Assembly: GCA_900550375.1 (NCBI GenBank)
Contig: URRP01000008.1
Location: 1 to 58,177 of the forward strand
DNA from: an uncultured Alistipes sp.
GTDB taxonomy: Bacteria; Bacteroidota; Bacteroidia; Bacteroidales; Rikenellaceae
Direction: 5' to 3'
DNA: 58,177 bases
Shown: in pieces, positions 27,889 through 35,122 of the stretch
How the letters are laid out: each line of letters begins with the position of its first letter
Position numbering within the stretch: position 1 is the first letter of the stretch
Position numbers and translations under genes: made by a program
Notes under the pieces: model-generated
What the model was told of the DNA's origin: nothing
What the model saw: the letters and a program-made list of their open reading frames with translations, nothing else
The model's database searches: none

Positions 27889-28929
27889 ATGAGAAAGAAA
27901 CTGATAATCACAGCGGTGCTGGTGTCGGTAATGGCGATGTGCTTCGCACAGAAACCGTACAAGATCATGTTCTACAATATGGAGAACTTCTTCGACACCA
28001 TCAACGACCCTGAAACCAACGACGAAGAGTTCCTTCCCGACGGCGCGAAAAAGTGGAATGCGGCGAAATACGACAAGAAACTCCACAATATGGAGCGCGT
28101 ACTGTTCGACATTGCCGCCATCGACCGCGACTATCCGGTCGTGATCGGCGTCTCGGAGATCGAGAACCGCTCGGTGCTCGAAGACATCGCATCGACGCGC
28201 AAGCTTCTGCCGGCGCGTTACGCGATCTGCCACTACGATTCGCCCGACCTGCGCGGCGTCGACGTGGCGTTCTTCTACCGCCCGGACGTGTTCAAGTTCG
28301 AAGGGAGCGCCAACATTCCGGTCAAGATCGCGTCGCTGCCCAACTGGCGCACGCGCGGCATCGTGACGATGTGGGGAACCATCGACGACGAACCGTTCCT
28401 CTTCATGGTCACGCACTGGCCCTCGCGGCTGGGCGGACAGGCGGCATCGGCCTTCAAGCGCAACGCCGTCGCGGAGCAGATGCGCGCCGTTGCGGACTCG
28501 GTGCTCAAGGTAAACCCTGCAACCAAGATCGTGGCGATGGGCGACTTCAACGACGATCCGACCGACGAGAGCGTCGAGATCTATCTGGGCGCCAAGGCCA
28601 AGATCGACGACCTGAAACCGGGCGATTTCTACACGCCCTTTGCCGACATGCTCAAGGCCGGTCTGGGTACGCTCGCCTACCGTGACGCATGGAACCTTTT
28701 CGACAATATCGTCCTCACGGAAAATCTTGCACAGGGTTCCACCGGCAAACTGAAACTCGTCAAAGACCCTTACAAGAAGACCAAGTTCTACGGCAATATC
28801 TTCAAACCTTCCTACCTCATCCAACAAGAGGGGCAGTTTAAAGGTTACCCGTTGCGTACCTTCGTAGGCAACAATTTCCAAGGCGGATTCTCGGATCACC
28901 TGCCGGTATTCATCTACATTGCCAAATAA
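27889..28929 (+). CDS. Secreted endonuclease/exonuclease/phosphatase (EEP) family enzyme
   Basis: A 346-aa secreted protein (signal peptide ending MCFAQ). EEP fold motifs in order: 'MFYNMENFFD', 'GVSEIENR' with the metal-binding Glu, 'THWPSRLGG', 'AMGDFNDDP' with the Asn/Asp pair, and 'FSDHLPVF' with the catalytic His. Family members hydrolyse phosphodiesters in nucleic acids, nucleotides, phosphoinositides or sphingomyelin. Directly after an endonuclease, further degradation of oligonucleotides is the simplest reading. 11-bp gaps on both sides show it is in an operon. Confidence 0.9.
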   Translation: MRKKLIITAVLVSVMAMCFAQKPYKIMFYNMENFFDTINDPETNDEEFLPDGAKKWNAAKYDKKLHNMERVLFDIAAIDRDYPVVIGVSEIENRSVLEDIASTRKLLPARYAICHYDSPDLRGVDVAFFYRPDVFKFEGSANIPVKIASLPNWRTRGIVTMWGTIDDEPFLFMVTHWPSRLGGQAASAFKRNAVAEQMRAVADSVLKVNPATKIVAMGDFNDDPTDESVEIYLGAKAKIDDLKPGDFYTPFADMLKAGLGTLAYRDAWNLFDNIVLTENLAQGSTGKLKLVKDPYKKTKFYGNIFKPSYLIQQEGQFKGYPLRTFVGNNFQGGFSDHLPVFIYIAK

Positions 28930-28940
28930 ATCGATTCATT

Positions 28941-31721
28941 ATGAAAATAAAGCATTTACTCACATTGCTTCTCACGATGGTTTCGCTTGCGGCCTTCGCA
29001 CAAAGCGGAGGCATCAATGGAAAAGTCGTCTCTCGCGGCGACCGCGCGGCCATCGAGCAGGTGAAGATCACCCTCACCCCCGGTGCCCGTCAGACGACCT
29101 CCGACGCCGAGGGCCGATTCCAGTTCGACGGCGTGGCTCAGGGAGACTATACGCTCTCGTTCGACGTCAACGACTATGAACCGCTCGAAATCAAGGTTCG
29201 CGTGGAGAAACTCATGAAGGACGTCCGTTCGATCGCGCTGGTTCCCGCTTACACCGAAGCGCTCGACGACTCGATCTTCACGGAGTTCGACACCGAGACG
29301 GCTAACGACACGCAGTCGCTGCCCTCGTCGCTCTCTTCGTCGAAAGACGTCTTCAACAACATCGCATCCTACAAGTTCGGCGAGATGCGGTTCAACCTCC
29401 GCGGTTACGATTCGCAGTACAACAACGTCTATTTCAACGGCATCCGTCTCAACGACGCACTGACAGGCTACACGCCGTGGTCGCTGTGGAGCGGTCTGAA
29501 CGACGCTACGCGCAATCAGGAGAACACCACCGGTCTGCAAAGCGCCGACTACGGTCTGGGCGGTATCGGCGGTACGACCAACATCAACGCCACCGCATCG
29601 CAGATCCGCAAGGGCTTCCGCGTAAGCGTCGCCAACGGCAACCAGATGTATCGCTTCCGCGCGATGGTATCCTATGCCTCCGGCCTGCTCGACAACGGCT
29701 GGTCCTACGCCTTCTCCGTATCGACGCGGCAGGGCGGCAACGACTGGATCAACGGCATCTACTACAACTGTTTCGGATACTACGGTTCGGTGGAAAAACG
29801 CTTCAACGAGCGCAACCGTCTGGCATTCACGATTCTCGGTGCTCCTACCGAGCGCGGGGCGCAGCAGGCTTCGACGCAGGAGGTTTACGATCTGGTAGGC
29901 AATAACTTCTACAACCCCAACTGGGGGTATCAGGACGGCAAGAAACGCAACGCCCGCGTGCGCAACAACCACGAACCGCTGATGGTGCTCAACTACACCA
30001 ATACGCCCGACGAACGCACGAAGATCGACGCTGCGGCATCGTTCCGCTTCGGTTCGAACGGCTACTCGGCGCTCACATGGAAGAGCGGTGCCGACCCGCG
30101 TCCCGACTACTACCGCAACCTGCCCAGCTACTATGTATCGGGTAACCAGTTCTCGAATGCGGCCCAGATCGCTGAGCTGTGGCGCACGAGCTACAACACC
30201 CGTCAGATCAACTGGGATCAGCTCTACGACACCAATTACAGGGGCGAAATCAACGAGGGAACCTACGGCGCCGGACACCGTTCGAACTACATGATCGAGG
30301 AGCGCCACGCAGATCAGCTCGACCTGAACCTCACGGGTCAGATCGCCCGCACGTTCCGCGACAATTCGCGTCTGGTCGCCGGTATCCTCTACCGCTGGAA
30401 CCGCACCGAATACTTCGACAAGGTGAAAGACCTGCTGGGCGGCGACTATTGGGTCGACATCGACAAGTTCGCCGAGCGCGACTTCGTGGGTGAGGAGCAG
30501 AAACAGAACGACCTGCACTACTTCAACAAGTACGGCCACGCCCGCCGCGTGGAGAAAGGCGACAAGTTCGGCTACGACTACTATGCCAACGTGCGACAGG
30601 CCAAACTGTGGGCGATGTACAACTTCAACATTGCCGGACTGGACGGTACGATCGGCGGCGAAGTCGGTCAGGTGACCATGTGGCGCGACGGCCGTTACCA
30701 GAAGGGAACCTACCCTGCCAACTCGTTCGGCAACTCCGAGACGCTCGATTACTTCACCTATCAGGCCAAGCTGAACCTCGCCTACCGCTTCTCGGCGGCA
30801 CACTCCGTCGAGTTCAATGCCGTTGCGCTGCAAAACGCCCCGACATTCCAGAACGCCTTCATCTCGCCGCGTACGCGCAACGAGGTGACGCCGGGACTCA
30901 AGTCCGAGAAGATCTGGGGCGTCGACGCTTCGTATAACCTCAGCTACCGCGGCATCAAAGCCCGTCTGTCGGGTTACTACACCAAGATCAACGACCAGAC
31001 CGACATCATCTCCTATTACGACGACTTGCAGTCGACGTTCGTCAACTTCGCCATCAGCGGCATCGACAAGAAGTATTTCGGTCTGGAATTCGGTGTGACC
31101 GTTCCGCTCTATATGGGTCTTAGTCTGAATGGCGCGGTAAGTCTCGGACAGTATACCTACGACTCGAATCCCACCTTCGTGCAGCTGGCCGACAACAGTT
31201 CGAAAATTCTTTCGGACGTCGACAGCAGCACCGTCTACTGGAAGGATATGCGCGTGGAGAGTACGCCGCAGACAGCCGTCAACGTCGGTCTGTCGTACCG
31301 CAGTGACAACAACTGGTTCGCTTCGGCCGATCTGAACTTCTACGACAACAACTATCTGTCGATGAACCCGCTGTTCCGCACCGACGAGGTGCTGCGCGCC
31401 GGCAACACCAACGCCGAGACCGCAGAAATGATCCGCTCGATGCGTGCGCAGGAGAAATTCGACTCGGCTTTCGTGCTGAACGCCAGCATCGGCAAGAACT
31501 GGTACATTCGCCGCAACTATACGCTCGGCTTCAGCCTCGAGGTGAAGAACATCCTCAATAATCAGGATATCAGGACCGGCGGTTACGAGCAGATGCGTCT
31601 GAACAAGGTCAAGGCCGACGAGTCGAACACCAGCCTTGTAACCTCCTACGAGCGGTTCGATCCGAAATATTTCTATATGTTCGGAACGACCTACTACCTG
31701 AACGTCTATTTCCGTTTCTAA
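28941..31721 (+). CDS. TonB-dependent receptor with N-terminal carboxypeptidase-like domain
   Basis: A 926-aa outer-membrane receptor. Signal peptide ~1-20 (FAQ cleavage); carboxypeptidase-regulatory-like beta-sandwich at ~24-95 (INGKVVSRGDRAAIEQVKITL); plug ~120-230 (FNLRGYDSQYNNVYFNGIRLND, 'GLGGIGGTTNINATAS'); 22-strand barrel to the terminal aromatic residue (YFRF). It moves ligands into the periplasm using TonB/ExbBD energy. Unlike SusC, it has no SusD partner and lacks the SusC signature; a DUF5689 lipoprotein follows instead. With two upstream nucleases, nucleotides, oligonucleotides or a released phosphate ligand are candidate substrates. Confidence 0.94.
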   Translation: MKIKHLLTLLLTMVSLAAFAQSGGINGKVVSRGDRAAIEQVKITLTPGARQTTSDAEGRFQFDGVAQGDYTLSFDVNDYEPLEIKVRVEKLMKDVRSIALVPAYTEALDDSIFTEFDTETANDTQSLPSSLSSSKDVFNNIASYKFGEMRFNLRGYDSQYNNVYFNGIRLNDALTGYTPWSLWSGLNDATRNQENTTGLQSADYGLGGIGGTTNINATASQIRKGFRVSVANGNQMYRFRAMVSYASGLLDNGWSYAFSVSTRQGGNDWINGIYYNCFGYYGSVEKRFNERNRLAFTILGAPTERGAQQASTQEVYDLVGNNFYNPNWGYQDGKKRNARVRNNHEPLMVLNYTNTPDERTKIDAAASFRFGSNGYSALTWKSGADPRPDYYRNLPSYYVSGNQFSNAAQIAELWRTSYNTRQINWDQLYDTNYRGEINEGTYGAGHRSNYMIEERHADQLDLNLTGQIARTFRDNSRLVAGILYRWNRTEYFDKVKDLLGGDYWVDIDKFAERDFVGEEQKQNDLHYFNKYGHARRVEKGDKFGYDYYANVRQAKLWAMYNFNIAGLDGTIGGEVGQVTMWRDGRYQKGTYPANSFGNSETLDYFTYQAKLNLAYRFSAAHSVEFNAVALQNAPTFQNAFISPRTRNEVTPGLKSEKIWGVDASYNLSYRGIKARLSGYYTKINDQTDIISYYDDLQSTFVNFAISGIDKKYFGLEFGVTVPLYMGLSLNGAVSLGQYTYDSNPTFVQLADNSSKILSDVDSSTVYWKDMRVESTPQTAVNVGLSYRSDNNWFASADLNFYDNNYLSMNPLFRTDEVLRAGNTNAETAEMIRSMRAQEKFDSAFVLNASIGKNWYIRRNYTLGFSLEVKNILNNQDIRTGGYEQMRLNKVKADESNTSLVTSYERFDPKYFYMFGTTYYLNVYFRF

Positions 31722-31726
31722 CGGTT

Positions 31727-31797
31727 GCATTTCGTTAAGCCGAGCGCAGAACCGAACAAAGTTCAAGTTCTGCCGAGGCGGGAAAAGGCACATGAAA
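31727..31797 (-). repeat. Hairpin repeat copy R3 (inverted) inside the operon
   Basis: On the minus strand this carries CTCGGCA (31777-31771), a stem GCAGAA/TTCTGC with inner GAAC ttt GTTC, and TGCGCTCGGCTT, as in the copies at 46181-46336. It fills most of the gap between the receptor and the lipoprotein gene. No -7 box. Confidence 0.8.
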
Positions 31798-31822
31798 ATG
31801 AACGAATTAAAGAGTAAGAATT

Positions 31823-32842
31823 ATGAACAAAATCCTAAAAATAGCTTTGGCCCTCGCCGTCGGAATCATCCTTGCAGGCTGCTATAATGATTTCGACAAT
31901 CCGGCGCCGGCAAAGATCTACACGGATAAGGACTTCACGGAGGCAGGTGCAGAGATCATCCCGATCAAGGAGCTGAAGAAGAAGTTCTATGACAAATGGG
32001 GATCGGGCGCCAACGGTCTCGGACGCCGCGTCGAGATCAGCGACAACGTCGTCATCAAAGGCAAGGTCATCTCGTCCGATGCCGAAGGCAACGTCTACAA
32101 ATCGCTTTATATCTACGACGGCGAACAGGCCATCGAGCTGCGGCTTGCCAACGACAACTACGTCAACTACCCGATGGGGCAGATCGTCTACGTCAAAGCG
32201 CAGGGGCTTTCGCTGGCCAGCTACCGCTACATGCTCAGTCTGGGAACTGCGCCCGCTGTGGAACCGGACGGGACGTTCCCCAACGACAACCCCGGCAAGC
32301 ACGATTTCTCGGCTTCGGGCAACTCGAACATCCCCACCACGGAGATGATTCAGCAGTATGTCTTCCGGGGCGAGCTGGATACGGTCACAGAGACCGACAT
32401 CACCGTTGTCGACAAGGACAACTACAAGACGGTGCTGAACGACGACCTGCTGGGCTGCCTCGTCCGTTTCAACGGACTTCGCAGCAGCTATACGACCGTC
32501 GACAGCAACACTTATCCGAGCTATCTGGAGAACATCGACGGCGTGTACACCAACAAGTACTATCCCGACGAAGGACTCCCGATCACGTGGGCCTACAATT
32601 ACGACAACACCAAGTATTACGGCTCGTCGCTCTTCACCTACGAGACGACGCCTTCGTCGCTCGAGTCGGGCAGTTACGTGGTTCGCGTCAGCGGTTATGC
32701 GCGTTTCGCCCTCAAGGAGCTGCCCGCCGACAATGCGATGGTGAACATCACGGCCATCTATACGAAATACTCGGCCCGCACGGGCGGCTACATCGCCTAT
32801 CAGCTGCTGATAAGCAGCTATAAGGATATCGTGGAGTTGTAA
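31823..32842 (+). CDS. DUF5689 lipoprotein
   Basis: A 339-aa lipoprotein with lipobox ILAGC (Cys20) followed by YNDFDNP. The DUF5689 domain spans ~45-330 (IKELKKKFYDKWGSG, 'VVIKGKVISSDAEGNVYKSLYIYDGEQAIELRL', 'YPMGQIVYVKAQGL', 'YIAYQLLISSYKDIVEL'). The OB-like core is related to nucleic-acid-binding folds and usually sits next to EEP nucleases and TonB receptors in Bacteroidota. Probably the receptor's surface partner, replacing SusD. Last gene of the locus; a good terminator follows. Confidence 0.88.
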   Translation: MNKILKIALALAVGIILAGCYNDFDNPAPAKIYTDKDFTEAGAEIIPIKELKKKFYDKWGSGANGLGRRVEISDNVVIKGKVISSDAEGNVYKSLYIYDGEQAIELRLANDNYVNYPMGQIVYVKAQGLSLASYRYMLSLGTAPAVEPDGTFPNDNPGKHDFSASGNSNIPTTEMIQQYVFRGELDTVTETDITVVDKDNYKTVLNDDLLGCLVRFNGLRSSYTTVDSNTYPSYLENIDGVYTNKYYPDEGLPITWAYNYDNTKYYGSSLFTYETTPSSLESGSYVVRVSGYARFALKELPADNAMVNITAIYTKYSARTGGYIAYQLLISSYKDIVEL

Positions 32843-32864
32843 TTCCAACATCCGACAGCAATCG

Positions 32865-32897
32865 AACCGGAAGTCTTTTACGAGACTTCCGGTTTTT
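32865..32897 (+). terminator. Terminator of the nuclease/TonB locus
   Basis: AACCGGAAGTC (32865-32875) / GACTTCCGGTT (32884-32894) then TTT. Confidence 0.88.
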
Positions 32898-33008
32898 AAT
32901 TCGGCGGCAGACACCGGTTGGATCCGTTCATCCTTTTCTGCGTTCATCGGTCTGCGGTACGTTTCGGCCCGGTTATGAGCCGATTGCCGACCTCGGGAGA
33001 ACCGGGAA

Positions 33009-33141
33009 GATTCCCACGCTTCACTTCGTTCCGCTCGGAATGACAATCGAGTTTCGTTATCATCCTGAGGAGGAGCCGCAGCGCTTTTTATTGTCATCCT
33101 GAGGAGGAACCACAGGTTCCGACGTGAGGATCGACCGCTGT
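33009..33141. repeat. Dispersed intergenic repeat, M1+M2+M2 inverted, copy 2
   Basis: Reverse-orientation M1 (33009-33049, GATTCCCACGCTTCACTTCG start), a partial M2 (CATCCTGAGGAGGAGCC, ~33061) and a fuller M2 (~33096-33137, CATCCTGAGGAGGAACC to GACGTGAGGATC). Same modules as 18346-18477, differently joined. No gene lies in 32843-33221. Confidence 0.8.
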
Positions 33142-33221
33142 TTCCACAAGCATTAGCGTTGACAAAAAATCCGCAGGACGAAATATCCTGCGGATTTGTT
33201 ACATTGAACGCTCTCGGCGTC

Positions 33222-35120
33222 TCAGAACTGAAGTTTCACGCCAGCAGTAAAGCCCACGCCGTAATCGCGGTAATAGGCCCAGTCATAGAGCTTCGCGTCG
33301 CAAAGATTACGCCCCTCGGCGAAAACGGTCACCTTGCGTGAAAGGAACCAGTTGAACCGCGCCGCAAGGTCAACCGTGACGGGGACTTTGAAATCGTAAA
33401 GGTCAATAACGCGACGAACGAGGTTCAACCCTGAATCTGAATCCTGCTCCGAGGGTTTCTCGTTGACGGATGTATAAGTCGTCCAATGACGTACGCCCTG
33501 CAACTGCGCCTCCACCTCCAACGACACCTTGCGCGCACGGTACTCGCCGCGCAGACGTGCCGTCAGTTGCGGACGACCGTATGCCAGCGTATAGGGCTTA
33601 TTATTCTTGTAGTAGACATCCTGCGCCCCCTTGAACGAATGCGCATGCACTTCGCCGTCGAACGTGAACCGACTCGACAGACGCCACGCGAATTCGGCAT
33701 TGAGCGAAAGATCCTTCAGGGTCATCGTATAGGGGATGTAAAACGACATATAACCGACATCGGCCCGTTCGTCGCGAACGTTATTCGGGATGAAACGGGC
33801 AACCCACTGCAACGCATTCTTTTCGTGCGCATAACCGACATAGAGATTATAGGAGAAGCGGCCGTGTCCCGCCGCACCCTTGATACCGCCCGTCACACGA
33901 TGCTCCTCGGCATTGTGAATTATCGAAGCCGGATCGACATAGGGATTCAACCGACTCAGCGTCCGCATATCGTTGCGGCGCACCTGACCTGTCAACTCGG
34001 CATAAAGCATGAACTTGCCGTCGGCCGGATCGTAGACGATCGAAGCAGCAGGTAGGAACCGATTCTCATGCTCGCTCTGCGATTCCTTGTACACGATCCG
34101 AGGATCGGAGAGATCGCTGCCGGTAATCTTCTCCTGCTCCACTCCATCGCACACATAATCCAACCCTGCAGACCAGCGGAGTTTGCCGTGCCGGTAGGCG
34201 TAATGCAGTCCGAAAAGCAGCTGCGTCGAGCCGTAACCGAGCATATTGCGCCACGCTCCGTCGAAGTCGGCCTTGAACTCGAACACATGCCGCCCGAACG
34301 CCTTGGCCAATCGGATGCCGCCACCGCCCGACAATTCATGATAACGATCCCGATCGACACCCCGGTCATAGTAGACGGGCTGCATCTGCAATACGTTCAG
34401 AAAATAGCCTCCGCGCAGCTCGACATCGAAGTTGAAGCGGCTCAGATCGGTGAAATCGTCGCCGATACGCACGCTGAGCGCAGCGTCGTCGTAATGCTGC
34501 CGGTCGTTGGCGACCTTCGCAAAGGGATAATAGGACGTCGAACCGTCGCTCCCGTATCGGGTGCACCATGCCTCCGCCCCATCGAATCCGTAATTATGGT
34601 AAAGGCGGTTCGTCAGATCGAACTTGCCTTCCAACAGACGGCGACCGAGGTATTTGCCCGCCGCAGCGCCCAGACGGTTGTACATGCGCCACGAAGTAGG
34701 TTTCACACCGAAATCGTTACGGATCTTGGCCCAGTCGCCGGTGTGATTGAGGTAACCGACGGCATAGCCCGTGCCGGGATTCTGGGTCGAAGCGTAGAGA
34801 TCGAGCACCGAGTTGAGCGGCGCGCCGGCTCCGACCTTCAAATAGAACGGACGCGGACGGTTGAACTCCCAGTAGGTCACCGACGCCGGACGAAACGGCT
34901 CGGTCGAGAGGTTGGTCGCCAACGCCGACGGCGTGACGGTATAATCGATTTCGGGCCGTAACCGCACCGTATCGGTCATGTCGGGCACGATGGGCAGTTT
35001 GACGGCCTTCGACACCTCGGGAACATACGCTTTGGTCACCTCGACCTGTTTGGTGACCTGCGCCCGCAGAGGCACACCGCAGAACAACACGGCGGCAGAG
35101 AGGATAAGAACTCTTTTCAT
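33222..35120 (-). CDS. Outer-membrane beta-barrel protein, TonB-receptor-like without plug
   Basis: A 632-aa protein with a signal peptide (LFCGVPLRAQ) and alternating amphipathic strands to a terminal Phe (GVKLQF), ending like a TonB-dependent receptor barrel ('VTVFAEGRNLCDAKLYDWAYYRDYGVGF'). Only ~100 residues precede the barrel, and no plug motif or carboxypeptidase-like domain is visible, so it is not a standard transporter. It starts 2 nt after the TPR gene's stop; the two are translationally coupled, and the pair recurs in Bacteroidales. It may be assembled or scaffolded by the TPR protein. Function unknown. Confidence 0.8.
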   Translation of the reverse strand: MKRVLILSAAVLFCGVPLRAQVTKQVEVTKAYVPEVSKAVKLPIVPDMTDTVRLRPEIDYTVTPSALATNLSTEPFRPASVTYWEFNRPRPFYLKVGAGAPLNSVLDLYASTQNPGTGYAVGYLNHTGDWAKIRNDFGVKPTSWRMYNRLGAAAGKYLGRRLLEGKFDLTNRLYHNYGFDGAEAWCTRYGSDGSTSYYPFAKVANDRQHYDDAALSVRIGDDFTDLSRFNFDVELRGGYFLNVLQMQPVYYDRGVDRDRYHELSGGGGIRLAKAFGRHVFEFKADFDGAWRNMLGYGSTQLLFGLHYAYRHGKLRWSAGLDYVCDGVEQEKITGSDLSDPRIVYKESQSEHENRFLPAASIVYDPADGKFMLYAELTGQVRRNDMRTLSRLNPYVDPASIIHNAEEHRVTGGIKGAAGHGRFSYNLYVGYAHEKNALQWVARFIPNNVRDERADVGYMSFYIPYTMTLKDLSLNAEFAWRLSSRFTFDGEVHAHSFKGAQDVYYKNNKPYTLAYGRPQLTARLRGEYRARKVSLEVEAQLQGVRHWTTYTSVNEKPSEQDSDSGLNLVRRVIDLYDFKVPVTVDLAARFNWFLSRKVTVFAEGRNLCDAKLYDWAYYRDYGVGFTAGVKLQF

Positions 35121-35122
35121 GG

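Noticed and set aside
28956..31793. Open frame of 945 codons antisense to the TonB receptor
   Set aside because: The receptor on the other strand has clear signal, plug and barrel features; the antisense product has none.
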